64,000 nucleotides of DNA from Holothuria scabra. Taxonomy: Eukaryota; Echinodermata; Holothuroidea; Aspidochirotida; Holothuriidae. The DNA lies in contig CM074189.1 of NCBI GenBank assembly GCA_037179385.1, positions 24,923,648-24,987,647 on the forward strand, read 5' to 3'. A program made the translations under genes and the position numbers. Of the stretch, positions 23,366 through 36,100 are shown one piece after another (position 1 is the first letter of the stretch; each line of letters opens with the position of its first letter). The notes under the pieces are model-generated. The model was not told the origin of the DNA. It saw only the letters and a list, made by a program, of their open reading frames with translations, and made no database searches.

Positions 23366-24401
23366 TAGAAAAGTACTAGGCAACCGCCTTTAATGCAGTC
23401 GTGGACTTCCAGCCACGGAATTTGGTGAAAAGCCAGTCGCTAAAATTATTCACAAGTTGTATACTTCTCAACTGTGTTAGGGCTGTCTGAGCCATTTAAA
23501 AGGTGATTTATCGAGAAATATGATGTCGATTAGATGACAAGGTGTTCTAGTGGTGATCGATTAATCAAACCGTAAGTTGAGTTTTACATTACTATTAATA
23601 TGCAGGTGTTATGCAGTAGAAGCGGTAGTTTTGTTAGAGAAACGCATATTAGAATGAGGTGGAAATTCTAGGATGTGAAACGAAGTGTATAAACAGAATT
23701 CTGAGGTGAAATGAGAAGTGTTAGGAATTACAAACAGGGTGTGGTTCGTTTCAGTAAATTGCTAAAAGAGGTGCGTATGGTGAAAAGTGTGAGGTCCCGG
23801 CCCAAAAGTGTGTATATATTTATTGTATCACGACACAGGGGAATTGTCTTTTTTTTAAGTAAATTGCCACTAAGGTCTATCGATCAATTTTCATAACTGG
23901 AGGATATTTCCGTGAAAACAAATGCAAGGAGTTTTTAAATCAGTCAAAAGAATTCACACGTTAAGAAACGAAAGAACGTGTTGTACTAAAACGTTAAGCA
24001 TCAATTTTGTGTCACGCTAGTTCTGGCACTAAGGGTTCTTTTTTTTTTGTTTAATCAGATGGTCATGGGTGAGAGAGAGAGTAGTAAGTCCAGACATGAA
24101 CCGTCAACGACAGTTTGGGACGTATCAAAGGGATCGATATTTGCCTGAGTGTTCATGAGGGTGTAAAAGGATTATATTTTTTGTGCAGTATAAACTAGAG
24201 AACTGAATTTACGGCCTGGAATAAAAGTAACTGAAGCAATGTAAAGATGAAAATACCAGAGGTTAACCAATCTCGACATAGAAGAAGAAAAATACATTTT
24301 TGTTTTGTTTGTTAAATCAAAGACGTTGGTGTTCATTATTTAGTCTCTGAAATCCTTAACACTCATTAATGTCTGCAATGTTCGATAATCAGATAATGGA
24401 A

Positions 24402-24432
24402 CAAGGGAGGTGTGATTAGTTACACCTCCTTG
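24402..24432. repeat. Inverted repeat GGAGGTGT / ACACCTCC
   Basis: CAAGGGAGGTGT faces ACACCTCCTTG across an 8-base spacer. The arm sequence resembles that of the perfect palindrome at 31492-31515, suggesting a shared short element. Confidence 0.6.
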
Positions 24433-26413
24433 ATGGAACAAATTTGTGAGGTTCAAATTCCGGTCAGTATCATCCGGTAAAATTTTTACCGTATGCGGTA
24501 ATAATATTTGCCGTCATATGTGAACAGCTCTGCCGGATTGCCGTTGCCGTTGTCTTTGCCGTTACCGTTGTCGTTGCCGTTACCGTTGTCGTTGCCGTTG
24601 CCGTTGTCTTTGCCGTTGCCGTTGTCTTTGCCGTTACCGTTGTCGTTGCCGTTACCGTTGTCGTTGCCGTTACCGTTGTCGTTGCCGTTGCCGTTGTCTT
24701 TGCCGTTGCCGTTGTCGTTGCCGTTACCGTTGCCGCTCCCGTTATATGTGAACGTACCTTAAGCCCCTCCCACAACTTGACTGTAAAATTTCATTCTCAT
24801 CCAAACACATTCTCGGTTCACTGCTTCAGAATGAGTATGCAAGATCCCAGTTGTTATCAGATCACTCGTAATACAGTACATGCGGTGTAATATGAGCTTT
24901 GGTACTCTGTATTTTTCGATCTAGCTGCTGATCAAAGAGCTTTGCAAATTTCTAATTTCTGTGGATTTCTACATAAATTGTGGTTTTGGGCAAACGGAAT
25001 ACCCCTTTAACGTCAATGGTTATGAGGTCGATCGGAATCCGGGTCGGTATAAGTTAAAACAATTAGCTGAAGTATTATGTGAACACTTTAGGCGCTAAAT
25101 TCCTGGTGTGGAAAAATGCCTGCAAAGCGTGATTGAACTTGGGGAAGTAACGTTTCACCGTCCGACACCAGAACAACAACGTTACCATAGCAACACATAA
25201 CTCACGGTGTACACTAGTAAAAACATAAGCAACTCTTTCGACATTAAATCAAATTTAATGAAATGCGTCCCTTGATTACGAAATGAAAAGGTTATATCTA
25301 TAGTTGTGTCCCAAAACTCTATGGTTTACTCTGAATTACGTCACTGAATACTTTTGTCTTAACACCCGGCATTTCGAACCATTCAATACACAATTAATAA
25401 TGCCATATCAACGATACAATGTTGAAAACTTACGTATTATCGACAGTGCATCGAATCACTTCGAAATCAAAGTTAGAACAAGGTTATTCTATGACGCCTT
25501 AAAAAATCCAGCATAGTTTTGATTTTGTATTTCATGAGTTAATTGGTAATTTTTAACGAGCTCTAATTATGGAAGAAACCTGATTTTCTAATTTTTTTTT
25601 TAAAGCGCACATGGTTATCCATTAGTAGAGAGTAATCCATATACCATCGATTTTGCCTACTGGAGATTTTTTTTTGAAGATGACGTGAGGTCTACTCTAA
25701 TGTCGTCAACTATGGAACAGAGAATACATCTCATTTTTTCCTCGGATAATTCGCCAGGAGCAAGTCACCAAAAACTGCTGATGATAAAATGGAAGAACGC
25801 CAACATTTTTGAACACTCACAGTAACAGTCGGAGGCCCTGCCTGCGAGTTACTGCAGGCGCCATGTCAATCGGATAATGTGCATAAAAAATCTCGTCCGG
25901 CCTCAAAATAGCGTAGTTTCTTCGAAAAATGACACTAGGGATCTTTTCCGGTGGCTTTTCTTTAAACTCATTTAGGAATGAGAATTTATCCAGCCACGGT
26001 GACAATACCAATTTCCAAACTGAGGATATTTCACTTTAAAGATTAGTTTTTTTTTTATTTGAAGGGGGGGGGGGCGCCTCCTTTTTTCAACAAAGCCACA
26101 GAAAGTGGTTTAAATTTTGCAAAGTGTGTCAGATTACATTCTCTTCTTTGTATGATGCTCTGTGTATCCTTGAAATTCGGTACTGTTACAGTATTTGTAT
26201 ACCTTTTCCCGTTGATCTAGCATCATAATCCTACCGCAGTAGAGCAAACATGCAATGAAATTTAATATTTTCTGCAGCATCATCAAAATTATAAATATAT
26301 TGAATACAATGTTAAAACTAGACGAATTGTACTTGCAGGCAAGTACTGATGGAAGCCATTGTAAATGGTCTGAAACCAAACGAAAAAGCCCAAAATTGCA
26401 CCCGCTTGATTCC

Positions 26414-26487
26414 AAGCCTCGATCGAGTAAATATTAAGTGCTGTACAAAAAAGCCTCGATCGAGTAAATATTAAGTGCTGTACAAAA
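26414..26487. repeat. Tandem duplication of 37 bp
   Basis: The unit beginning AAGCCTCGATCGAGTAAATA occurs twice back to back (26414-26450 and 26451-26487) with near identity, implying a recent duplication. Confidence 0.85.
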
Positions 26488-27540
26488 ATTAGCAAACGGC
26501 CTACCATGCTCACATTCTCAGAGGAAAATGTTCTGCCGCCAACAAAACTTTAACCATTGTGTCAGGAACGTACCTTTCACGCAGGCAACAGGTGGGCTGT
26601 AAGATGTTTCTACCCTTAGAGCAGGATATAGGAACTAGAGTACAGACTCCCAATGGCGCGTACGTAAATCGTCTGTGATTGCATGGAGACACGGCAACCA
26701 CGTTCACTCTGGGCATGACTTGGGCAAAAGTCACGTGGGGAGCGATCATGTGTGTACGAACTGTATGGCAGAAATCGATTCGGCCAATTCCTGCAACTTA
26801 TTTGTCCTTGTAAAATGTGTATTTCATCCTTAAAAGTGGCATAAGCTGTTCGCTTTGACGCGTTAAGACATTTTCTAACTTTTCACGTCAAAAGAAATGG
26901 TCGACGAGGGGCTGAATTTGCTTTTCAGTGATAAAAAGAGTAACGTTCGAGGAACGCACTCATGCAGGCAGGGCAACTCGCCCTTGTAAGACAAAACGGC
27001 CTCACAGTTCCCATTGCTTTTGTAAAGTCGGACAACTCGGTACCTACTAAAAGTATATAGCCCTTCATATACAGACAGCTCGGCACCTAATGAAACTCCG
27101 AACAGAGGAGACAACTCGTCCCCAAATGAAGTCGCAAATGTAGGCCTATCCTAACATTCCAACATTTTTCTCATGTTTGATTTTACATATTTTCTGTGGA
27201 GATTGAAAAATGGACATTTAAAAAGGAAGGCATATTCTTCTACTAAACTGAATACCATGGTCACTGGGTGGGGAGGGGTTTCTATCATTTTTTGTTCTTT
27301 TTCATTCTCAAATTAAAAACTATGCCTAGTAAAGTAGTACTGATAGACTGGGTAGTACAGGTGGCATGACGAGACTGATTTTATTATTTTTAGTAGCTGG
27401 TCAGCTGTTAGTCACATGTTGTAACTTTGTAAGTGGTTGACTAAAATGATGGACCAGAATATTTTTGCCAATTGAATCAGTCAGCTTGATAAACAAGGGG
27501 TAAAAAAGTTACTTAACGTTACTCCCTTCGACGGAAACTT

Positions 27541-27578
27541 GCCCCCCTGCCCCCCCCCCCCCCGTAGCTACGCCACTG
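27541..27578. mobile_element. Right end of a CAGTGGCGTAGC-family hAT MITE
   Basis: A long C tract followed by CCGTAGCTACGCCACTG matches the right end of the MITE at 10829-11007. No left end was found, so this is a truncated copy. Confidence 0.55.
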
Positions 27579-28156
27579 TTCAATAACAGCCCCCTCCGAT
27601 TACGTCACCAATCTGCTATACCCTTTTTCCTGGGTGCTCGGGAAAACAAAAACAGAAGCTCGAACATAATTGAATTATTCTCACAACGGCGAGTAATCCG
27701 AGATTAAACGAATAATAGGTCTCTGAAAACGAATTACCACAGCACTTTGTAACCTACATTGACGTGATATGCACTTTGACAAGCCCTTTATTGCTTAATG
27801 TGACAATGGCGACTGAGTGGGGAGCCAACGTGAATGGTATTTGAAGTCCCTGGGCCCTACGAAGATCATACATTTGGAATGACACTGATCTAACTTTAAA
27901 TAAAGGTCATGTCAAACATGGACTTCTCATGTGGTGGATCGCAAAGCTTGTCGTCACGGTATTTCCATGTAATAATTGCATTGCCCTGATTCGAACAGAA
28001 CCGGAAAACGACTTGTCCAAGCAGGGAGCTGTTATTTAAACTGTTGGACTAAATTTATATTGTTGATTTCAGCAAAGTCAAATTTATGCATATGGGTACT
28101 AATCCACTCGGTTGTATTTCATGAGTGAATAGAGAAAGACAATGCTTTCTACTGCC

Positions 28157-28184
28157 CTGATCAAAGCCACATTGTGGCTGAAGG
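28157..28184 (+). other. Degenerate hammerhead-like motif
   Basis: CTGATCA is followed by a perfect 6-bp stem AGCCAC-ATT-GTGGCT and then GAAGG. The order is that of a hammerhead core (CTGATGA, stem II, GAAAC), but the essential G of CTGATGA is C and GAAAC is altered, so it would not cleave. It may be a decayed Penelope-like element end, or chance. Confidence 0.3.
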
Positions 28185-28782
28185 CTTCAACGCTATGATC
28201 GCCACTTTCTCTTCGGCTTTTATGTGTCTTCTGGTTTAAAATTGATCCTTGATCTGCCTGTCTTAGCCAACAATACTATAAAGTAAAGGAAAATTTAGTT
28301 TAACTGGAAGCGTGCCCCGTGGATCGGACTCGGCTTGTTCAGTCCCTCTTTAAGGGCTTCAGAAACTGAACAAGGAATATGCCCCACAGGAGTCGTGGCT
28401 CACCATAGGGGCACGGGGGCACTTGCACCCCCAAAACATTTCCAAAGCATGGTCTTCAATTTTCCAAAAACAAGGTTATTCGATATGACATGAATAAAAA
28501 GTAGCCTTTTTTAAATCTGGGCAAAGCATCCCAGCCTTCTCTCTCACGCAAATGTCATACATTATTTATAAAGTATAAACTAAAGGGTAATTGTCAAGGA
28601 TATAACTGTTCGTAGTTGTACCAAAATTTTAGCCGAGTAACGGCCGCCCAGAAGCGTTGATAGCGCTACCAGCACCAAAGGCAGTACTGATTCAGTACTG
28701 TCATTGATGCTGGTGGTGCTACCAATGCTTCTGTGTGGCCGGTTCGTGGTTTACAGGCTCATTCGCCCACTGGTCATATGAG

Positions 28783-29039
28783 TTAACCCTTTACCGTTGT
28801 GCTCCGATCGGGGCATATTTGCGCGCCTCGGGAGTGCGGAAAAGCGGACGTAGCCCGCCCCGCATCGGCTTCCGTAGGCCATTGACCCCGTGACCTTAAA
28901 CTATTGTCTCTCTCGCTGTTGTGGCCGAATTTTCGGGTAACTACTCGCAGTTTCGAGCTCTGCGTGAAACACTAAAGATGTGTGACAGCCGAGCTCTCCG
29001 CATGGGTCCAAAAGGACCCAAACAACGGTAAAGGGTTAA
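28783..29039. mobile_element. piggyBac-like MITE, 249 bp
   Basis: The element at 28787-29035 has perfect 13-bp terminal inverted repeats CCCTTTACCGTTG / CAACGGTAAAGGG. It is flanked by TTAA on both sides (28783-28786 and 29036-29039), the target duplication of piggyBac. The interior is GC-rich and has a GGGTCC-AAAA-GGACCC hairpin at 29004-29019. No coding sequence. Confidence 0.85.
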
Positions 29040-29319
29040 CATGATTCGAGAAGTTATGATTTCAATTTATTTCAAACGGTGTGCAGCTCCTTGAAGAGGA
29101 ACATATTGTAGGCATAGCCTACTGGGAAAATTTTTCCTCATTTCCCATGTTTGGTTCTCGAGGTATTAGAATTGAAGTTGACATATTTTCTACAAAGATT
29201 GAACTTGCCACAAGTAGAAGTGATGTCATTGTGTTCATATTGATGGAAATGGGTAGTTGTTTTTCACTAAAATTCAACACGTGACCATATTTTTACAATT
29301 TAATTGTGATATGTTGTAA

Positions 29320-29645
29320 CCACACGTGCATCCCGAGCAATGGAAGTTTAACAACTTAATTTTCCTTAAGGGCAAGATAGCATCCCTAATCAATTCAAGA
29401 TCAAACATCAGGATCAAAAATAAATAAAACACAAAACAAAACAAAACATTGACCATCAATATGAATACATGACATATCACCTGCTTGGTTCAAGTTTAAC
29501 TTTTGTAGAAAATGTGTCAACTTCAGTTGCTAATATCTCGAGAACCGAACATGAGAAATGAATGAACACTTCACCAGAGTGCTTAGAATATGTTCGTCTT
29601 TAACATATTAAACAAAAATTTGGTTCTGGTCTATTCTTTTAAATG
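29320..29645. repeat. Dispersed repeat, copy 2
   Basis: Shares GCTAATATCTCGAGAACCGA and flanking sequence on both sides with 17700-17840, and the CATCCCTAATCAATTCAAGATC block with the 17230-17345 duplication. Its boundaries are unclear. Confidence 0.65.
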
Positions 29646-29817
29646 GAGACTTTACTTTTCGACAAATAAGTGATAAAATGTCACATCGTTCTGTAAAGGA
29701 GCAGGTACATTTTATCTGATAATTTTCTGATCATTTTGCAATTTGATTTTCTTTTTAATGAAATAATGAAGATTTTATTGCAAAGGAAAGCTCAAAATAA
29801 CGACTGCTTAAATTCTA

Positions 29818-29950
29818 CTTACAAGTCTGGCAAATGCTATTTCCGGCTATGTGAGGGGTCGCGGTTTTTCAAAATTGTCTGTACCCTCCACGCCAACTGA
29901 TGGTGGCAGTCCGCTAAGTCTTTCAGGGCAAGACACCACTTCTCATGCTC
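29818..29950 (-). repeat. Reverse copy of the 14724-16168 element interior
   Basis: Read on the minus strand, GCGGACTGCCACCATCAGTTG and the following CAAAATTG...CCTCACATAGCCGG correspond to the GAGCGCCACCATCAGTTG...CAGACAGCCGG block at about 14818-14885. A C tract at 29949 matches the G tract near that element's end. It is a truncated, diverged copy. Confidence 0.5.
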
Positions 29951-30077
29951 CCCCCCCCCCCAAAAAAAAAATATATATATATTGTTGCACGACATCTCCT
30001 GATACTATTTGAGACGTCTTGGTCTCAAGTTAAGTTTCCCCCAAACAAATTTCTTTATATCCGCCCTTGCCCCACAG

Positions 30078-30187
30078 TCTGCTACGCACGCAACTGGAAG
30101 GAGTTGCTGGGGATACAAACGTGGCGAGTAATAATACAGAACCGTCCTCTCCACTTAGATTTTGTCCTACTTTGGGGGACCAACGAG
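30078..30187 (+). CDS. Unidentified gene, exon with CYARNWKELLG
   Basis: The best splice context of the four: acceptor CCTTGCCCCACAG and donor GAG/gtaatg. It translates as CYARNWKELLGIQTWRVIIQ and ends LLWGTNE at a codon boundary. Two bases at its start complete a codon from an upstream exon that I could not locate. Confidence 0.6.
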
Positions 30188-33100
30188 GTAATGCTTTTGG
30201 AACATGTTTACCTTGAAGTTATGGGAAATTTTAACACTTTTTAAACAAGTGCAATCCCGATAAACCAAAGTTGTTCTGCGGTGAAAACGTCTTTCTGTCG
30301 GATAAAGGGTTTTTGGGTAAGTAACCACTAGGCAATGAATCATGTTCGAAATTTTGGCTTACTTTTTCATAGGGTGTAGCTGTCACGCCGTGCCACTTGA
30401 AATGAAAATGAAATGTATGTTTCATTATCGTAACAAAGGGGTCATAAGGTCAGACTTCCAACTGGAAAGGGTTCAGAATTGAATTTAAACTATGATGACC
30501 GCTTACAAAGCCTCCATTTTGTAGGTTCCGCAGTCCATACAGCGTACAAGTTGAAACCATCATAAACTGTCAATAGTTTCTGTAAGATTGCATGGCATTT
30601 TCCTCAAACTACATTTCATGTAACTGAAATCTAATTAAAAGCACGAGGCAGCCCACCACCAGGCTTCATGTGGAGGCTTTGTTATCAGTTTTTGATCCCC
30701 CACCCGCATATCATCCCTTCCCCCACCCATTTCCCATATTAACTTAGCATTTCAAGGTAATTGTTCGTTAATATCAATAGCCTATTGCTTTTCATATAGT
30801 ATGTTACGTATCACCATACATATTTTAAAAGTAATATGGTTGCCGATCACCAGGGACTCATGAGACGGGCCTGTCCTCCATTTTAGTCATCCCGTTCCGT
30901 CCACTGCATTCAATATTTAGTATGTTACAATTAAATCTAGTTTCATTGAAATATAAGTCTCCATACTACATGTAACATATTTATGATATATATTTAACAA
31001 TTAAGGTAATATACCACCTCCGGGAATTTGGTCTCGCAACTACTCCTCCCCAGAAAATACACACACACACATGTTGTCAGTGATATTGATTGACTGAATG
31101 GGTCAAATGGTCAAGTGGTAAGATCATCAGACTCAGTGCAGTCGAGAGGTCGGGAGTTCGAGTCCTGGACGGGTCATACCAAAGACTTCGGAAAAAAGAA
31201 ACTACCTCCATTGTACTTGGTGCTCAGCATAGGCAATGGAGTTTGGAAAACAGGCCGGTGGGCCACAACTGAGAAAATGGCCTTGGCAGTTTCGACTTAA
31301 ACCAGTTGGTTGGAAACTGGGCCGTACAGAAACTCCATATAGTCCAACCTAACTGATATTACCTTCACTTTACGTGTTATTACCTATGGCCTACTTTTGC
31401 TTCGGCGAGTTTGACGTAGTTGCTAGTGTCTGCTAAAAATTATAAGAAATGTACACTGGCAATGTTGCAAAGGTAGAGTTCATACTATTATCAGGGAGGT
31501 GTTAACACCTCCCTGCTAAAATGCAACACAAGTTTGAAACAACGACCTTATTTTGGGGAGTCTGTGTATGAAAATAAATCACACAGTAGGGGTTCTGTTA
31601 AGTAGTTTCCTACCTATGGTACAATTTTCACTCCCCATGTAATTCATGTGGTCGGTAGTAAGATGTACACGCTTGTTGATGTCGGGAGGTTAAGTAGGAG
31701 CCATATAGTTTCAGCAAATGGAATTGATCTGTTTATGATACCCCCAGGCACATTGCAAGCATTTGGACTGCATTATGGGAAATCTGTGATGTCATCGCGG
31801 CACATTATTTTAACATTGCATTCAATTTTCCTATACATAATTTTGATGTTGCTGCAGCGAGTAATAAACAACATCTTTTTCTATAACCCCGCATATGGTG
31901 AAGGGTAATGCTTTAGACGCAGGAAAAGCTATTCACGCATTCCAACAATATCAAGTATCGAAGACAACCAGGACATTCAATTATAAAGAAAAACAAAATG
32001 AACCTGACACAATGGGTCTACATTACAAAATATTCTGGAGCTTTGTTAAAACAAAAATGATGGTATACTTAACAAACAACCAATCCTAAAAAGGACTCGA
32101 GGTATCTTGAGTTAGAAAAAGGGTATTAAAACAGACAGGATTTGAAGGACATAAACCGGAATTTTGTTTTCTTTATGCGATACCTTACTGGAACGCAATT
32201 CGCTTTTTTATTGTGTATCTGGAAACGGCGCCTTACTAAGGTAGTGTGTGTAGGTAACTGTTATTAGCACCGTGGCATTTCGGGCACACATTTTGAGTGC
32301 ATAAACACTTTCACACATATACATTACCTAACTAGTGCAGCCTCATAACTTCAGCATTACAGCAGCTGCGGCGAAGTTCGTTGAGAGACCAGTACACATT
32401 TTTCATATAAAAATATATGATTTGTACCGCGGGACTTCGAAAATCTAAGTTATACTATTAAACTAATTATGCCTTGACGTCACATCGCACACAGCATTTG
32501 TCGGATACGCGTAGTCCTGTAAAAGCTAGTTGTCAATGTGATGTCACGAAGTAAATTTTTAACATATAATTTCCGTATTCCTTCATACCGATCATATATA
32601 TTACAGAAAGGGGCAATTCTTTTCTAAAGATGGAGGAGTTAGTTTAGTAAATTAGATGGGATTTTAAAGACCAGTATAGATTTGAAGAAAAACTCACAAA
32701 AATCGGAACAGAATCTGATCGGATGTCGCTGTAGTGTGTGTGACATGGGCTTAAGTCTTTGAAAATACGTAACAATAGATAAATCAAATCTTCCAATATA
32801 CATATACAATAAGTAGGTCTGGCACAATACTGATTGACAAACTTTTTAACAAGTAGAGTCGCACCCTGATGGGTCACTGCGTAAACATAAACTACCCCAC
32901 CAGTCGAATGAGTTTTAATGGTGCAAAGTGCGTCACTGCAGCAGAGTTTCATTCAACTTGTTGTAAACACTCAAAGCATTTAGCGTTATTAAAGCTGCCA
33001 TCGAAGATAGTGGATAATAAACTTAATCGTACAAAGGTAAAAACCAAAGTCTGCAGTTGAATCGTAAGTACCTTCGTTTTCTCATATCGGGGACTCGTAG

Positions 33101-36100
33101 GACTATCAATAATTTAGTAGACGCACGACTTGGACTAAGGAGTTTATCCCCTGTGTTTTGAACCTTCTTCTACTTCAAAGTCTTCACTGGTGGAAAAAAT
33201 AACATTTATTATGTGAACTAGAAGTTGTTTTAGAAAACGTGTTGAATACTTCTTTGACTTAATTTGACTTTCGCCTGGAGACTGTTTTCTTAAAGGCCTT
33301 GGACTTGAGGACTTTGTTCTGCTGTCCATGCGCAATTTAGTTCAACAGTTTAATGGATAGGCTAGAATTTCTACCGTCTTGTCCATAGCTAAACCATATT
33401 TTTACAGTGTCTCGCTTCTACGTACTTTTGTGAAATTTCTAAAAAATTGTTTCAATGGGAAAATATTCAGCAGTGCGTATTTTGATCGCAATATACCAAT
33501 CGAAAATCAGGTTCATACCAATATCATTTATTTGTTTTAGCCGTTAACCGTTCGACAACTGACAACAAAGCATGGTTGACACAGCTGTCCAGCAACATAT
33601 TTGGATAACTTAATAACCTCTTCTCCCGGACCAATAGGCTTTTGTAAGAAATATCGATATGCGAGCTGTTTAAATTCACAAGGCCAAGTGACTTGCATGC
33701 ACCTCCTCCCAGTCTTCATTGTTACACGCGCCTTTAATATTCTACATTCCCATGGTGAAACAAATGTCATAACCTTATTGAACACCTTGGGTTCATTTTT
33801 GTCAACTATGTCCCGATGCGATTCTGATCATGTTCTCTTGTCCCACCCCCTACCATCGATTCATAGATTTTCTTGTTTAATATAGTGGTAGAACATCCGT
33901 TTCTCGCACTGGATAGCCAGGTTCGGGCCCTAGTCAACGGTCATTATATCAAAGAAGTACCGAAAGCAAAGCTTTCGACTCGCAGCCGGCAGGTCTTTAT
34001 TTCGACATCTAGCAGTGCCAAATGAAAGTCATTAAAATGGAATCTAATGCAATTGTGCTTGGTGCTCAGCATAAGCAGTGGGGTTGGGAAAGCAAGCTAG
34101 AGAGCCACAACTGGAAAAAAACCGTTTTCGGCCCGACTAAAAACAATTGGTCAGAAAATGGGCCGTAAACCCCATCTAACAAACTAAAATATCAAAAACA
34201 TATATTGCCGCTGTGTTTGGTGTGCTACAGTGGGTATTGGCATGGAAAAACATTTTAACTAAAAATGTCTTGGACGTCCCTAGATTAAATTACAATGTTT
34301 AGATTATACTTTGAGGAGTAAAACATATCCAACTATCTAATTAACCATTCTCTGTAAAAACAAATGTTTCAAAATTGCTATAAATTTAAAGATTGAACTA
34401 GGAAGAAACAAATTGAATACAGAAAAGTTCTGGTTAAAAGTCTTTCTTCTGTAATTCTTATTTATCTCTTTATTTTGTTGTTCTGTTAATCTACCGTTAT
34501 TTTCTTTTTTTAGATAAGCGTTCCCTCTGTATAATACCGTAACAGTTAAAATCACCCCTACCTAACCTGATAAGCTACTTAGGACTATTTAATTTTTGAG
34601 CCTTAGTCCCAAATTTGGAACACAAACCCGAGTGAAATAAAATTATCTCCCAACATCATCTGCGGCAATTTGCATTGAATCATAAAGAGATCATATCACT
34701 TATCTCAGTTGATCCAGGTTCCCACGTTACGCCCCTTCTTAAAAACCCGGCGTTTAATTAAAATTGGAAGACTGTTTTAAAAAAGAGAGTGTTACATTGA
34801 ACTGTCACCTCCTCCCCCCCCCCTTTTTTTTCGTTTTGCCTTTTTCTCACCGCCAAAAGAATCAACAGAATAAAAGAGATAGGCCTATTGAGGTCAATTT
34901 TCTTCCATCTTGTCTAGTCTGCTGATTCTCCCTCCACACGTGGTATTATACAATCTTTGAATAAAAAGAAGCATTGAACTTTATAAATCAAGGTCGTAGG
35001 CTTCTTATGAAACTCTCAGAAAGGGTTCACTGTACTTTTGAAAATAAAAGTGCAGCAATCGAGTTGTAAAAGAGACAAGCCATATAACACATGCAGTTTA
35101 AATTTGCCCTTTCATATGTTGCGGTCAAGTTCACGGTCCTACGGTATTGACATTGAAGGTTCTGTGATATGTCATAGTGCTTAACCAAAAATTCCACACA
35201 TTGAGATAGCATGGCATACTGTCCTTAGATCTATAGACTACAGGACTATAGTGATCAGACGTGAGGTCAATTAGAGAAAGGCAATAATCTGGGCAGATGA
35301 AAGCTCAAAGAGGCTCTACTATTATTTTTTTATCGCAGCATTCAGTTTAAAATTAAGAGGTGCCCTTAAACTAACGGTATCTATTTCTTTTCTTTCGTTT
35401 TATTTTGTCAAATCTGACCACGTGTACTTTAAATTTATAAAGTTTCTTCAGATAGCAAATTTGATTGGCAGGTCCCTTTGTCTTTGACCATTGCAACTCA
35501 TTACAATCTCCCTTTGACAAAGCACAATCACCCTGTAGCAAAGATCATTGTGCAACGTGCTTACCTGCGCAGCCGACCATTGTTTTCTTCAAAATGACTC
35601 ACTGTGCACCCACTCCTTAATATTCGCAATTTAAATACCATTCTCACCATTAAATCAAGAAATATTCCTGTTTGAAAAGCAAAGTGAGTCAAGATTTTGA
35701 AGGTCATATGTCGAACAATTCCGTATTAGTACCGAAATAAGGGACATTGTAGCTATGCTAGGAAAGTACTAACAAAAGTCTTCTCTGTAAACAGTTGTTG
35801 AAACAGTCCTGTTATCTTCTGAAACAATTACTCAATACTCTGCCTGATCCACCCGATTCTGTCAATCACCTACGACAGACCAAGCTGGTGAGTGAATGTT
35901 TAAGACAAGGGCACCGAAAAACTGACATCCACACACATTATTATATTGCAACTCCAAAGCAAGAACGTTAATGGAGCAAATAAAATAGTCGCTCAGTTAC
36001 CATTACTCCATTGATACAATGTGCAAGGCTTCCTATGAACAGAATCCTTCAGAACATTATTTCATACAAACAGCAGTAGTGTCTCCTCATGCTAAATGTG

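Larger units (their letters stand above)
21610..24762. mobile_element. TTAA-flanked DNA element with hexamer-array ends
   Basis: TTAA stands at both edges (21610-21613 and 24759-24762). The ends read AGATACGTTCACA on the left and TGTGAACGTACC on the right, i.e. inverted repeats with one indel. Both continue into arrays of a GGCAAC hexamer and variants, pointing inward in opposite orientation: short on the left (21638-21680), about 210 bp on the right (24529-24740). A second inverted pair, CTGTTCACA plus an ACGGTAAAAAT-type block, lies further in (21713-21783 and 24475-24535). The TTAA duplication fits piggyBac or Kolobok elements. No transposase is encoded. Confidence 0.65.
24763..30077. other. 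Mostly gene-free region upstream of the unidentified gene
   Basis: No exon could be assigned here with confidence. An open frame without a start runs from an AG at about 24926 to a stop near 25099, but it has no recognisable domain. Features listed separately are the 37-bp duplication at 26414, the hAT end at 27541, the hammerhead-like trace at 28157, the MITE at 28787 and repeat copies at 29320 and 29818. Upstream exons of the gene ending at 36961 may be hidden here. Confidence 0.5.
30188..35794. other. Long intron of the unidentified gene
   Basis: Contains two tRNA-derived SINEs and a perfect palindrome (separate entries). No other exon could be supported. Frames at 31648-31908, 32644-32952 and 33601-33885 lack domains and splice context. 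A candidate at about 32937-33036 (ending RTK before gtaaaa) was too weak to call. Confidence 0.5.

Noticed and set aside
24470..24775. Repetitive LPLPLS and TATATTT-type proteins on both strands
   Set aside because: They are translations of the GGCAAC hexamer array at a transposon end, not genes.
24926..25099. Open frame LLIKELCKFL... as an exon
   Set aside because: No recognised domain, no convincing donor, and part of it (ACGGAATACCCCTTTAA) looks like repeat sequence.
33537..33885. Exon around LDNLITSSPGPIGF ending at gtaaga
   Set aside because: The acceptor is poor and the phase does not fit the flanking exons of the unidentified gene.
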